This document shows positions 1 to 10,105 of a DNA stretch of 64,000 bases, piece after piece. The stretch's first letter is position 1; each line of letters opens with the position of its first letter. The stretch is from Sedimentisphaerales bacterium (GTDB lineage: Bacteria; Planctomycetota; Phycisphaerae; Sedimentisphaerales; Anaerohalosphaeraceae): assembly GCA_028282905.1 (NCBI GenBank), contig JANQGW010000177.1, forward strand, positions 1 to 64,000. The letters run 5' to 3'. The notes beneath the pieces were generated by a model that did not search any database, was not told where the DNA came from, and worked only from the letters and a program-made list of their open reading frames with translations. A program made the translations under genes and the position numbers.

Positions 1-165
1 GGTCAGCCCCATATCAAGCAATGACCGCCAGCGATCATCCTGAATATGGCTTGCGAGATCATCGCTGGAAATCGCCTTTTCCATATTCCAGTCTAATATT
101 GTGTATGGAGTCCGTGCCGGCGTGCGGCCTTCAAGCACCTCAATTAAATCCTGCCGTTTACTCAC
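1..165 (-). CDS. UroD-family methyltransferase-like protein, N-terminal part (cut by window edge)
   Basis: The first 55 codons are visible and the rest lies outside the window. The reading frame begins with GTG (163-165), preceded by AAGGAT at a normal distance. The N-terminus (RQDLIEVLEGRTPARTPY) has the RERV-x-x-A-L-x-G-x-x-P-D-R-V-P pattern that opens uroporphyrinogen decarboxylase/corrinoid methyltransferase family proteins. It starts 11 nt after the stop of another family member, so it is the third UroD-like gene in a row and probably ends or continues the operon. No catalytic residues are visible in this fragment, so the reaction cannot be assigned. Confidence 0.7.
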   Translation of the reverse strand, partial: MSKRQDLIEVLEGRTPARTPYTILDWNMEKAISSDDLASHIQDDRWRSLLDMGLT

Positions 166-176
166 TTATATTATCC

Positions 177-1211
177 TTATTCTGAATGATAAATGCCATA
201 TTTCCGAAACGCACGGCACATCGCAGCCGTCTTTGCGGGGTCGTGCTCTACTGCTTCGGGTGTGGTATAAGCCATACTAACCAATCCGCCGTTATGGCCA
301 CCTAAAGTCGCAATCATCTTATGTACATAGTTTTCAATATCTTCGATGCGGCCTTTTATCATGGTATTCTGAATATCAACCGGTGACCAGAAGGCAATTT
401 TGCCCCCCACTTTCTCACTGAGATTTTCCAGCCCCATGTTCTCCTGCTGATCCATCTGTACTACGTTCAAGCCAGCCTCGATGAATTTGGGAAGAAGATC
501 GATGATATACCCACAACTGTGCATCCAGACATCCATGCCAAGCTTATGCGCCAGTCCCCAGTTCTTCCTATAATGAGGCAGGAAGAATTCTTCAATCAGT
601 TCCTCGCTGATCATCAGGCGATCCTGCAAACCCCAATCATCATACCCCATCACGCCGTCACAGCCTATCTCGGCAAGCAGGCGGATGGACTGACGTTGAT
701 TTTCCGCAAATCGAGCAATGAGTGCCTTGAGGTGATCCGGATTCTCATAATAGTCCATAAACATATTATGCAGTCCACGGATATTATGCGTCCCCTCATT
801 TAGTGAAGAAAAACCCATGACACCCAGTGCATATTTCGGGTTATCTGAAACATTGTTGTCTGCAATCATCTTTTTACGTATCTGATAATACTTGGGATTA
901 TTCAGGTCGGGAAATACATATTCGCCTTGCTTTGTAATATCTTCGACGGCATATTTTTTCGCCAGACCCATATTGTCTTTCTGGCCAAGTCCTCTCTCCC
1001 ATGTAACTCCCCAGCAATCGATCCTCTGTTCAATACTCCCGATAGCTGTCCAGGCTTGTTTGTCCGGAAGCAGCTTTTCACCGGCTTCAGCACCGGTCCA
1101 GGGGGCAACCCACAACACGTCGTTATCCTCACCGTCAGGCAGATAATGCGGCACACGGTCGGGTTTTTCAAAATGAATCGCTTTTTTAACTCGTTCTCTA
1201 TGTGTTATCAT
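177..1211 (-). CDS. UroD-family methyltransferase-like protein
   Basis: A 344-residue TIM-barrel protein of the uroporphyrinogen decarboxylase superfamily, which includes true heme-pathway decarboxylases and zinc-dependent corrinoid:thiol methyltransferases such as MtaA and CmuA. The N-terminus RERVKKAIHFEKPDRVP is the family signature. An H-S-C-G motif at about residues 231-234 matches the His-x-Cys zinc ligands of the methyltransferase branch. The third Cys expected near the C-terminus is absent: the matching loop around 312-318 reads SMAYTTP. Its start overlaps the stop of the upstream UroD-like gene by 4 nt (ATGA), which suggests translational coupling. The setting beside glycosidases argues against heme synthesis and for methyl-group or small-molecule catabolism. 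The substrate is unknown. Confidence 0.85.
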   Translation of the reverse strand: MITHRERVKKAIHFEKPDRVPHYLPDGEDNDVLWVAPWTGAEAGEKLLPDKQAWTAIGSIEQRIDCWGVTWERGLGQKDNMGLAKKYAVEDITKQGEYVFPDLNNPKYYQIRKKMIADNNVSDNPKYALGVMGFSSLNEGTHNIRGLHNMFMDYYENPDHLKALIARFAENQRQSIRLLAEIGCDGVMGYDDWGLQDRLMISEELIEEFFLPHYRKNWGLAHKLGMDVWMHSCGYIIDLLPKFIEAGLNVVQMDQQENMGLENLSEKVGGKIAFWSPVDIQNTMIKGRIEDIENYVHKMIATLGGHNGGLVSMAYTTPEAVEHDPAKTAAMCRAFRKYGIYHSE

Positions 1212-2353
1212 TCATCTATCTCCTTGTACTCTTTCCAGGCATCTCGAAACCAGCGAATCGTTTCATAGGGTGTATCAATCGGTGTATTGCAGCTGGCTGA
1301 AAAAATAAATCGATGACGGTAAGGTCGCATCTGAATGAACAGATGTTTAACATAATCGAAAACATCTTTTCGTGAAGTTAATCCTTTGGTTTCGGCGGCA
1401 CTTATGCCGCCGGTTAGAATAAATCGGTCGCCGGTCATTTCCATTGCCTCAGTAAGGCTCACATCACCCAGAGGCGGATATGCGATGCCTTCCAGACCAT
1501 CAACGCCCAGCGAAGCAATGTATTTCAAATTATCCTTCTGTTTGCCGCAAGCGTGAATAAAGAACGCACTTCCGTGGTCGTGACATATGCGCGAAGCTTT
1601 CTCATAGAAAGATGCGCTATAGTTTTCGACATACATCGGCGGATGGAAAAACGTATCCAGGTTATCCATCGCCATCATCACCTTGACACCTGATTTGGCC
1701 ATTTGCTCGACGAGGTCAAGCTGGGCTTTCTCATGTGCCTTAATCAATTCATCGACCAAATCAGGATTGTCCATGATCATATATGTCGTATCTACCGGAC
1801 CAAGCATAAGGTGAAGCATCTTTAGCGGACTGTAAAGCTCGCCCGCAATTACGACACCGTCAGGGCCGACTCGATCCTGATGTTCACGGAAGACTTCCGG
1901 CAAAAACTCCCAACGGCGGCCATGAACAAAATCGGCCAGAATTTTCAACTGTTCACTGTAATTGTCCACCAGAAATTTATCCTGCACAACGGTTGACTCT
2001 TTGAAAGCATACTTCAATCTTTCTGTAAGCTCTCCGGAAGCGTTGCGATATACCTTAGTTGTAATAGTATCATCGCCCTGGGTTTCAACGGATACCTGTG
2101 CTTCAAAACCATCAACCGTCTCTTTGCAAAGTCCGCCAAACCAGTATCCGCCCTGGCGGCAGTAGATATTTCTGCTGAAAACATCCAGCCCGAGATGCTC
2201 GATCATTTCAAGCTGCGAACTGCAATGAGCTATCTCGGCGGGCAACGTATTATGGTTTTTATGGTGCGCAAACCACTGCCAGTAATTGGGCGCGTAAACA
2301 AAATGACCCGAATCCTGACGATTTAATATCATGTTCACGGGGCTGGTTACCAT
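1208..2353 (-). CDS. UroD-family methyltransferase-like protein with full zinc-site motif
   Basis: A 381-residue UroD-superfamily protein. H267-A-C269-G plus C355 in the loop SASCNTPIDTP gives the His-x-Cys...Cys pattern that binds zinc in MtaA/CmuA-type methyltransferases, so this copy has the complete site that its downstream neighbour lacks. ATG is preceded by AAGGAT seven bases away. It begins 4 nt after the stop of the large multidomain hydrolase and overlaps the next UroD-like gene by 4 nt. Family knowledge suggests transfer of a methyl group between a corrinoid and another acceptor. No corrinoid-binding protein is encoded in the window, so partner and substrate are open. Confidence 0.87.
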   Translation of the reverse strand: MVTSPVNMILNRQDSGHFVYAPNYWQWFAHHKNHNTLPAEIAHCSSQLEMIEHLGLDVFSRNIYCRQGGYWFGGLCKETVDGFEAQVSVETQGDDTITTKVYRNASGELTERLKYAFKESTVVQDKFLVDNYSEQLKILADFVHGRRWEFLPEVFREHQDRVGPDGVVIAGELYSPLKMLHLMLGPVDTTYMIMDNPDLVDELIKAHEKAQLDLVEQMAKSGVKVMMAMDNLDTFFHPPMYVENYSASFYEKASRICHDHGSAFFIHACGKQKDNLKYIASLGVDGLEGIAYPPLGDVSLTEAMEMTGDRFILTGGISAAETKGLTSRKDVFDYVKHLFIQMRPYRHRFIFSASCNTPIDTPYETIRWFRDAWKEYKEIDE

Positions 2354-2357
2354 TCAG

Positions 2358-5300
2358 TTAATCCTTGTGAATCTTAATATTCTTTTTATGAACAGACGGT
2401 TCAACATTGAAAACTTCTAGCCTGCCATTCTTGTAAACCCCTTCGATAACGGTCTTGAATGGAGCGTGAAGTTTAAATTCCACATCCCATTTTTCCGGCC
2501 AGGCAGGAAGTAAATGTATCTGTCCGCCATCATACTGCAGCAGCATTCTTTGCAGCGCTGTCATTGCAACAGATCCATGATCCTGATCCGGCGTCCAATC
2601 ATAGTTTGGGCCCCACATCGCATCAAATCGATACTTCGAGTCCTTATGAGTAAAATTATATGCAACCAATTTGGAAGCCTCATCAGCCAACCCCAGAAAT
2701 GCGGCCTGGATCGCATTCTGCTGCCAGCCTCCGCTGTTTTTGTGTGTACGACGCGCAAATGTATTACGAGCAATTTGAATGTCATCCTTGCCAACTCCGT
2801 ATGTTCTGTATGGGAAAACCGCATACATTTCCGGATTTTCAACATTTTGTTTCTCACTATACTGATGTGCAGGAGCTAAAACCCTTTTGCCATCAATTTC
2901 CCGCATTGGCACGGGGGGCAATTCTGAAATTAACCGTTTCCATTGACTGGTTTGTTTGGCCAAAACCATGGAATCAGGCAGTGCAAGGAGGCCATTGCAC
3001 ACCTTTGCAATCCCAACGATTTCCACAAGCGGGTTAACGGCCTTTCGATAGGTTTCCAGCGCCATGGCCGGTTCAAAATGAATCTTACCGCTTGTGTTGC
3101 GTCCCCAGTGTTGATCATAGAACGTGATAATCTCCTGAGCAAGAGGCAGCAGTGTCTCTTTGGCGAACTCTATATCCTGAGTATGGCTATAGTAATCCAG
3201 CATCATCAGAGAAAGTTCCAGGCCGCTTTGCCAGTAATACCGGATAAACCGATTTTCCGTTAAACCATCCGACATGTCTTCACGGTCGCGGCCATAATTC
3301 CCATCGACATAGGTACCCCAGAAATACATTGTCTCGCCAAGGAATGCCCCTTCATGATTGTAATACTTCTTGGCAGCAGCTCTGCGAACAGGCAGCATGT
3401 CGGTATACATCTTAAACATCGGGCCCATCAGGTCATAATCACCACTGCTCAGCATGGACCAATACGGCAACCGGGTATTCTGCCACCAATACGGACCTCC
3501 CCACTGTCGGTAATCCGCGTCAAATCCCTTGAATCGATCCTTGTACAACATTGTATCAACATTAAAGATCGATCCGTTAAATTTTATCGGCGAGTTCCCT
3601 CTGCCGCCGCATGCGTTGATCCATCGCTGGAGAATATAGCCTCGTGTAATTTTTTCGGTGACGGATTTATCTTTCGAATCCGATGTCGAAACGTGGATGT
3701 AACTGCATCTCCAAAATTCTCCCCACCAATCCAAATGTCTATTCAACCTATCCTTATATGATAGCGATCCTATTCGTGAAGCATTATTTACAACCTGTGA
3801 AATCCATTCTTTCGGTGTGTCGGTTTGTGCTGTCAGCGGATAGATCGATATCCGACAGTCACGTTGCGGTTTTTTCGTCTGCAGTGTGGTTTCAGTCTCG
3901 CGGACCAAACCATCACCTTCGACCAATGCACCGAAAGTCCTGTTCAATAACGGGTCTTTTTGTTTTGCGGCCATATCACCCAGCGATTGAAGCTCCATGT
4001 TCGCTTTCCAGATCGACCGTTGATTCCTGTGATACCAGACAATTCTATCTTGTTGATTGGACACAATGGTATCCGGCTCAACGTAGATCGGCACAGCCCC
4101 TTTACCATGAAGTCCATAGGCCGAATGTGTCTCTGCTCCCTTTAACTGGCGGCTTTTTGTTCGCCATGGCTCAAATGCCACTTTTGCCTCGACAGGCTTT
4201 TTACTTTTTATATCAACATTGACCACAGGATTATTGGCATCGACCCAAATCATCAGTTTCGCTTTGCTGTCCGATTGGCCGGCCTCGATAACAATCACCC
4301 CTTCTTTGACTTTCAGTTCCTGAGAAAATGGGGTACCGCCAGTAAAAGGATTCGGCGACAAGGCAACCCTGACTTTACCAAGCTTTAACAACCGGCAGTT
4401 TTCGCTCCATGCATCCGTCTTCGATAAATAGAAAACCAGATCACCGTTTTTCTCGGTCCACACATTTAACCCGATATCACCGTTACCGATCGGCATAGAA
4501 TCCAGTGAAGAACTCCCTAACGTATTCCAGGTAACTGTATATGGATCAAAAGCACTTTGCTTTGACTGTTCCTCATTTACTTTTTTCGCTTCTGTTTTCG
4601 ATATTTTCTTAATTTTAATAGAATTGATCCGCGTCAGCCCGGCGCCATGAGGATTGTTACTGGACGTCAGAGTCAATTTACCATCCTTAACTTCAACAGC
4701 CTTCAGGGTTTTGCGAAAAACATTGGCATTCAGTTTTTCATTTTCAACAAAAGTAACACCTTCGACAAACAGATCGGTATCACTGCTGTGAAATTCTGAA
4801 TCACCAAGAGTCACTTCCACCTGATAAAATCCATTCTCGACGGCAACTTCCCAATGTACCCCGGCATTAAAATGCACCAGGCTGTCAAGTATGGCATCAG
4901 AGTTTTTCCCCCGTACTCTTGCCGCAGACGTATTGTCTCGTGACCAGCCATAGGCATAGCCTTGTGAAGAAACCGCAAAAGCCTGTCCCGAATCTTTCAG
5001 CCAGTCCTTGGGTGTTTTCATGGCTGCTGTCTGGAAATTAATTTTTATTTCATCGGGCATCTTCGCCTTTGAAAGGTCAACCTTTTCGGCAAAACCAATT
5101 CGATTCGGCAATGTTCTGCGCCAGGGATCGACATACATTCCCATTTTTGAAAATGGAACCGGTTCAAAACCCGCAATTTTCCCGTACACTTCCGAATCAT
5201 CTTTCAGCGTAAAATCCCCAGCAGTCATGTCTACGAATCCCGGATCGCCCGAAACAGATAAATTGTGTTGCTGTGGAGCCCATTGACTTCTGGCATTTGT

Positions 5301-7940
5301 CATTTTGCCGCAGTTAACCATGAGATTCCGTTCGATTTTATTATAAGGAACTCCCGGGTTATCCTGCCAGTACTTTGCCAGCTGCGGGTATCTAATGCTG
5401 TACGGAGGTTTGGTAATATCAATCTGATCAAGTGTCCTGCTCTCAAAAAGTCCGCCTTTTTTAAGATTGCCTTTGGCCCAACTCTGTCCACGATTGCCCA
5501 TCTGAATACAGAGGCCGCTGTTGATAAATATATTGTTACTTGTAACGTTGTACTTCCCACCGCCGATGAGAAATGCGGCACTTTTTCCGGAATTGTAGAA
5601 AATATTTCCAACGGCTCGCGTGCCGCAGGCCATATCGTCATAGTAAATACACCACGTGCGATGCGTCTGGGGAGTTCTTCCGATATGATGAAAGAAATTA
5701 TAACGGATGATATTGCCAAATTCAGAGGGATCACGGCCCATATACCACGCCCCCATATCATCACCGTCAAGCATGGCGTTATAGACTTCATTATATTCAA
5801 AAATATGGTCGTTACCATGAACATAAAATGCTAATGCAGGCGCAGAATGAACGTAACAATGTTCAACACGGTTGCCTACTCCATCGACGTTGACACCGCC
5901 CTTGTAGCTTCGATCTAACCGATTAAAATTATAAATTTCGCAATTTCGAACATAGTTCCCGGACGCTTCAAGCGTTTCCCGGTTGCCGCCGCCAAGGTGA
6001 ATCGCCCCGGCACCAATATTATAAATGTCGCAACTGATGATGCCATGATCTTTGCCACCCTTGCGGTCAAAAACGGTGTTGGAATAGATATGTTCGTGCC
6101 AACTTCCCAGGTGTCTGCTTGCCGGCGGCGCCGTGGTTTCATGGGCATAATGCTCGGCGTCTTCAGTCCCCTGCCCAACACAAACAGCCACCATGCCCAT
6201 ATTTCTTAGCGTACACCCCATGATTCGACAACTTTGCCCGCGTTCAATATACACGCCCATACCGCGCGTGCATTCAAACGTCATGTCCATGAAATGGACA
6301 TGGCTCGCACCCTCCAGGGCCAACATCGGTTCTTCTAACATCGATACTCGCATGTTTGACGTTTGGAGGTCAAATGATTCAGGGGGATAAAAATATAGGA
6401 TGCCGCTTTTTGCGTCACAGTAATACTCACCCGGCTGATCGATTTCTTCAAGCAGATTCAAGGCAAACCATCGTGTCCATGCTCTGCCGCTTCTATATCC
6501 ATACATATGCGGCTGAACAGTTTCGATAATTTTCTTTTCAAAATCAAATCGTTTGACATTCACGGTATCATCTGCATACCCGTTATTGAAAAAACCACTG
6601 ATCCAGACGTCCCCAGCTTGTTTCCAATATTGCGGCCTGTCCGTATCATAATGGAATTTACCGCCTCTGTTGGAAAAGTCTCCGTTACGCGGAATGGATC
6701 CCTTATCGAGTACCTTTCCAATTGGAATTCGAGGCTCACCCGGATTCGGCCACTGTGCCAATCGCATATCGGCATTATCGACAAACAACTCCAAATGCGC
6801 TGGGATGTAAGGACGACGGAAACCACGTGGTCGAAGTCTGCCATAATCATTAACAGCAACCATCTTTAAGTCAACCTGCATGATCTTTGACCGAACAGAT
6901 GCTTCCACGATACGATCAAGTACTCTTTTATCTGTAACGGGTTTTACGGCTGAACCGGGAATCTGCCTGCCTCCAAGGATTGTTACTTCTTCTCCCGGAT
7001 AGGCCCGCCAGATGACGGGGGCTTCCTTTTGGCCCGAATCCCGTCCATCCAATTCAAATGTTTTGTCGCGTTCATAAACTCCTTCGCGAAGATAAACCAG
7101 GATTGCCTTCTTCTGCCCCCTTTGTGTCCATTTATGTTGTCGAACAGTACGTTGAGCTTTTTCAAGGGTTTTGAAGGGTTTGTCTTTTGAGCCTGCATTC
7201 GTATCGCTCCCGTTCGAAGACACATAATACACCGGCGATTGCACGTCACCCGTTTGCAGCACATCTGTAATATATTTAACGATCTGTCGGGCCATCAATT
7301 CATACGCCTGCCCGTTCCAGTGATACTTATCGCCTCTCGCCAGTTTCAGTTTATCCTTCATTAAACCGTACAAATCATTGACAGGAATACCGTACCGACT
7401 CATCACTTCAACAGCAATTTCGTTTCGGCCGACAATGGTTGGATTATGCTCGGGGTCAAGTTCCGTCGGCTTCCCCTTGACGGTAATCTGTGTTGTACTG
7501 CCCCAGATCAACTGAACGGTCTCCGAATGTGACCGAAGAATCTGCACATAAGCTTCCAGCAACGGGGCATACTGACCTTCTGGAATACGTCCGGGTGTCC
7601 AACCGTGCAGACCAATATTGAAATGGATCACATCATAAGGCCCCTGTTCCATCACCTTCTGCAGGTCATGATGCAATTCCGGGCTGTTCAGATGCAGCGG
7701 TGTTAACCAGACATCTACATTCGCTTTTCCTTTAAGCAAACGATACACATGCCCACGATACCCATTCATAATCGAATCGCCGATCAGCAGAACTCGAGGG
7801 AGGGACTTGTTATCGGCCTTTGCTCTATAAAATTTCCAAGGGCCGCCATCAGAGTGTAAACCAAGATCCTTGTCACTCGAATAAGCACTCGCAAGAAGCA
7901 GCAGGACAATTCCAACAACAAACCATTGACTGTATTTCAT
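2358..7940 (-). CDS. secreted SGNH / beta-helix / GH95-like multidomain hydrolase
   Basis: An unusually long 1860-residue exported protein with signal peptide (residues 1-21). Residues about 45-225 form an SGNH-hydrolase-like domain with G-D-S56 and D204-K-Y-H207. Residues about 236-935 form a right-handed parallel beta-helix that starts YYVSSNGSDTNAG and resembles the next gene. Residues about 965-1115 look like a small carbohydrate-binding sandwich. Residues about 1132-1860 look like the GH95-related DUF5703 (alpha/alpha)6 fold, starting at SMPIGNGDIG with QQNAIQAAFLGLADEA near the end. The parts suggest de-esterification, lyase or glycosidase action, and fucosidase-like hydrolysis in one chain. 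Start supported by AAGGGA nine bases upstream. The domain calls are by pattern; the specific substrate is not visible. Confidence 0.85.
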   Translation of the reverse strand: MKYSQWFVVGIVLLLLASAYSSDKDLGLHSDGGPWKFYRAKADNKSLPRVLLIGDSIMNGYRGHVYRLLKGKANVDVWLTPLHLNSPELHHDLQKVMEQGPYDVIHFNIGLHGWTPGRIPEGQYAPLLEAYVQILRSHSETVQLIWGSTTQITVKGKPTELDPEHNPTIVGRNEIAVEVMSRYGIPVNDLYGLMKDKLKLARGDKYHWNGQAYELMARQIVKYITDVLQTGDVQSPVYYVSSNGSDTNAGSKDKPFKTLEKAQRTVRQHKWTQRGQKKAILVYLREGVYERDKTFELDGRDSGQKEAPVIWRAYPGEEVTILGGRQIPGSAVKPVTDKRVLDRIVEASVRSKIMQVDLKMVAVNDYGRLRPRGFRRPYIPAHLELFVDNADMRLAQWPNPGEPRIPIGKVLDKGSIPRNGDFSNRGGKFHYDTDRPQYWKQAGDVWISGFFNNGYADDTVNVKRFDFEKKIIETVQPHMYGYRSGRAWTRWFALNLLEEIDQPGEYYCDAKSGILYFYPPESFDLQTSNMRVSMLEEPMLALEGASHVHFMDMTFECTRGMGVYIERGQSCRIMGCTLRNMGMVAVCVGQGTEDAEHYAHETTAPPASRHLGSWHEHIYSNTVFDRKGGKDHGIISCDIYNIGAGAIHLGGGNRETLEASGNYVRNCEIYNFNRLDRSYKGGVNVDGVGNRVEHCYVHSAPALAFYVHGNDHIFEYNEVYNAMLDGDDMGAWYMGRDPSEFGNIIRYNFFHHIGRTPQTHRTWCIYYDDMACGTRAVGNIFYNSGKSAAFLIGGGKYNVTSNNIFINSGLCIQMGNRGQSWAKGNLKKGGLFESRTLDQIDITKPPYSIRYPQLAKYWQDNPGVPYNKIERNLMVNCGKMTNARSQWAPQQHNLSVSGDPGFVDMTAGDFTLKDDSEVYGKIAGFEPVPFSKMGMYVDPWRRTLPNRIGFAEKVDLSKAKMPDEIKINFQTAAMKTPKDWLKDSGQAFAVSSQGYAYGWSRDNTSAARVRGKNSDAILDSLVHFNAGVHWEVAVENGFYQVEVTLGDSEFHSSDTDLFVEGVTFVENEKLNANVFRKTLKAVEVKDGKLTLTSSNNPHGAGLTRINSIKIKKISKTEAKKVNEEQSKQSAFDPYTVTWNTLGSSSLDSMPIGNGDIGLNVWTEKNGDLVFYLSKTDAWSENCRLLKLGKVRVALSPNPFTGGTPFSQELKVKEGVIVIEAGQSDSKAKLMIWVDANNPVVNVDIKSKKPVEAKVAFEPWRTKSRQLKGAETHSAYGLHGKGAVPIYVEPDTIVSNQQDRIVWYHRNQRSIWKANMELQSLGDMAAKQKDPLLNRTFGALVEGDGLVRETETTLQTKKPQRDCRISIYPLTAQTDTPKEWISQVVNNASRIGSLSYKDRLNRHLDWWGEFWRCSYIHVSTSDSKDKSVTEKITRGYILQRWINACGGRGNSPIKFNGSIFNVDTMLYKDRFKGFDADYRQWGGPYWWQNTRLPYWSMLSSGDYDLMGPMFKMYTDMLPVRRAAAKKYYNHEGAFLGETMYFWGTYVDGNYGRDREDMSDGLTENRFIRYYWQSGLELSLMMLDYYSHTQDIEFAKETLLPLAQEIITFYDQHWGRNTSGKIHFEPAMALETYRKAVNPLVEIVGIAKVCNGLLALPDSMVLAKQTSQWKRLISELPPVPMREIDGKRVLAPAHQYSEKQNVENPEMYAVFPYRTYGVGKDDIQIARNTFARRTHKNSGGWQQNAIQAAFLGLADEASKLVAYNFTHKDSKYRFDAMWGPNYDWTPDQDHGSVAMTALQRMLLQYDGGQIHLLPAWPEKWDVEFKLHAPFKTVIEGVYKNGRLEVFNVEPSVHKKNIKIHKD

Positions 7941-7989
7941 AACTTATGATCCCTTATTCTCGTTATTCTATTTCAATCCATTTCTACCG

Positions 7990-10071
7990 CTAATACAGTG
8001 TTTTCATCTCTCTGGGAAGATCCTTTTTCGAACTCGAAACCGCCGGCCCAGCCACTTCTCTAAATCCTGGAATACCCACATCAGGATCACCCGGCCAGCC
8101 GCCGAGTTGGTCTGCACCGGTTTTAATTTCCCGGTAGAGCCAATCAAAGTCTTCTCTTGTCTCTTTATTTACCCACCAATCGCCGATCTTATTCTTATAC
8201 CTGGAGACCCATTCCGGCCGGAATTTGACACGGACATTGCCGCTGATAACATTGCCCTTTTCCTGTGCTCTCGCTCCAACGAGATTCAAGATCTTGCCGT
8301 GAATCCACGCCACATTATCCTTAACGGTCACATATTCGGCCCGGTCGTCCAATGCAAAGATCGACGAACCCGGCATTGCTCCGTTTTTATAGACCAGATT
8401 CTTCTCCCAGACATTACCGTTGCCGCACCACCAAGCATAAATTGCCCCGCCTTCATTCAGTTTGCTGTGTGGCTCGACAATCACATTATAACTTACATTA
8501 TTATTGCCGGAGTGCAGGAAAGGCTTCATTTCTACATTATTGGGCTTCCATCCGGTCCGAAGTTTTTCCATCATTTCTGAAGAAACATCTTCCCAGCGGG
8601 TTTTGAACATATCCGATTTATCAACCTGCCCTTCAAAGCTGCCTTCGGCTCGGTCTAAAGCAAATGCCCTGCCGTTATCAGCACCTACCATCGATATGCA
8701 ACTGTAAGCAGAGTGTTTCAACAGGTTGTGCGTGATGACATTTGAGCCGCTCTGGTAGATTTGCACATTGGGGGAGTGCCAGTAATTGGCCAGGCCATGG
8801 TCATGAAGATAATTTCCGCGAATTGTATTGTGATGATTCACATCCAGCAAACCCGGGCCATGTCCCCATAAAAATACTCCGCCGCTGCCGGTATAACCGA
8901 TCTCATTGCCTGAAATTTTGATATTTTGTGCATAATGACACAGGGTGATCCCGTAAGTCCCGGAATGCATGACTCTGTTACCTGCAAAAGTACAATCATG
9001 GGCGCCCTGTACAAACAAGGCAGCATCCGGGTTTTCCCATTGCCGCTTGAGCCACCAGCGGGGCCACTTATCTTCCGGCAATCGGTCCGTATGCATAAAG
9101 GTAATCCCGCGAAACTCGATATCATGAACCCATTTTTCCTGCTCCGGCTGTCCTTGAAATCTGGCCAACTGGTAAAGGTGAGGAACCAAAACCTCTGAAT
9201 TTTTCATATCATTCAGGATCGGCCAATAATAGATTCTCCCCTTTTGTGAATCGACCGCCCATTCGCCGGGCATGTCGATAAACTTCAAAGCATTCTCTAA
9301 ACGGAAATGTCTTTCATTTGTGCGGCGGCCATAATTTAGATTCATCTGGTTGCTGTTCCACCGCGCCGTTCCGTTGCCGGCATGAATGTCCTTCATAACA
9401 CCATTGCCAATCACACCATATTGCATAAGAATCGCGAACATTTCAACATCGCCATTGGAGGGCAGATGGTTCAGAAGTTCCTTATCCTTGAACGTTACAA
9501 GTGTTCCACGTTTCTCAGGTTTTTCGGCTGTAAAATCTTTCCCCCAAGAACCCCATTTTCGCCAGTTGTCGTGGTTGATGCTGCGTGACCGAATAGCAGG
9601 CTGTCCATCAACATACATAAAATGGAATTTCAATCCCTTTTCAATATCAGCATACCAGAGCTTATCCTTTGCCTTCGGATCAATACCGGCAGTGGACTCG
9701 GTCATCTTTTTCCATCCTTTAACAGGTCGACTGCCGAAAATGATCGGCGTTTCGCCAGGATAGGCGGCATAGGTAATCCTGCAATCAGTGCTGCCGGAGT
9801 CATCAGGAGTCAATACAAAAGTGTCATTCAAAAAATAACGTCCGCCCCGAATCCAGATATTCACCGGTTCTTTTAGCGGCCGTGGCAATTTTCTCACCGT
9901 ATCCCGCGCAGCTTCCAGTGTTGCAAAAGGTTCAGCTTTCGCGCCGGGATTAGCATCGCTGCCGTCAGGAGACACATAATATTCAACCGACGCAGTCGCA
10001 TCCAGAACCAATAACACCGCTAAAATTAACAAAACAAGTTGATTCGTTGCTTTCTTGAAATCTTTTACCAT
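7990..10071 (-). CDS. secreted right-handed parallel beta-helix protein
   Basis: About 693 residues. The chosen ATG gives a clean signal peptide (MVKDFKKATNQLVLLILAV...) and a GGAT element upstream. A longer in-frame start at 10116 would overlap the GH31 gene and add a non-signal leader. The mature N-terminus YYVSPDGSDANPG is the common opening of planctomycete and Bacteroidota beta-helix polysaccharide lyases and glycosidases, and Asn/Gly-rich coils such as NNVSYNVIV run through the C-terminal half. It is related to the middle part of the 1860-residue protein encoded next, so the two may be paralogues acting on linked substrates. The enzyme class (lyase or hydrolase) cannot be decided from the sequence alone. 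Confidence 0.85.
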   Translation of the reverse strand: MVKDFKKATNQLVLLILAVLLVLDATASVEYYVSPDGSDANPGAKAEPFATLEAARDTVRKLPRPLKEPVNIWIRGGRYFLNDTFVLTPDDSGSTDCRITYAAYPGETPIIFGSRPVKGWKKMTESTAGIDPKAKDKLWYADIEKGLKFHFMYVDGQPAIRSRSINHDNWRKWGSWGKDFTAEKPEKRGTLVTFKDKELLNHLPSNGDVEMFAILMQYGVIGNGVMKDIHAGNGTARWNSNQMNLNYGRRTNERHFRLENALKFIDMPGEWAVDSQKGRIYYWPILNDMKNSEVLVPHLYQLARFQGQPEQEKWVHDIEFRGITFMHTDRLPEDKWPRWWLKRQWENPDAALFVQGAHDCTFAGNRVMHSGTYGITLCHYAQNIKISGNEIGYTGSGGVFLWGHGPGLLDVNHHNTIRGNYLHDHGLANYWHSPNVQIYQSGSNVITHNLLKHSAYSCISMVGADNGRAFALDRAEGSFEGQVDKSDMFKTRWEDVSSEMMEKLRTGWKPNNVEMKPFLHSGNNNVSYNVIVEPHSKLNEGGAIYAWWCGNGNVWEKNLVYKNGAMPGSSIFALDDRAEYVTVKDNVAWIHGKILNLVGARAQEKGNVISGNVRVKFRPEWVSRYKNKIGDWWVNKETREDFDWLYREIKTGADQLGGWPGDPDVGIPGFREVAGPAVSSSKKDLPREMKTLY

Positions 10072-10105
10072 AAGATAAATCCATTCTTTTCTTAAAAAAT
10101 CTGCC

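Noticed and set aside
1208-2353. Calling one of the UroD-like genes hemE
   Set aside because: The His-x-Cys...Cys zinc site and the position in a glycosidase operon fit the methyltransferase branch and not heme synthesis.
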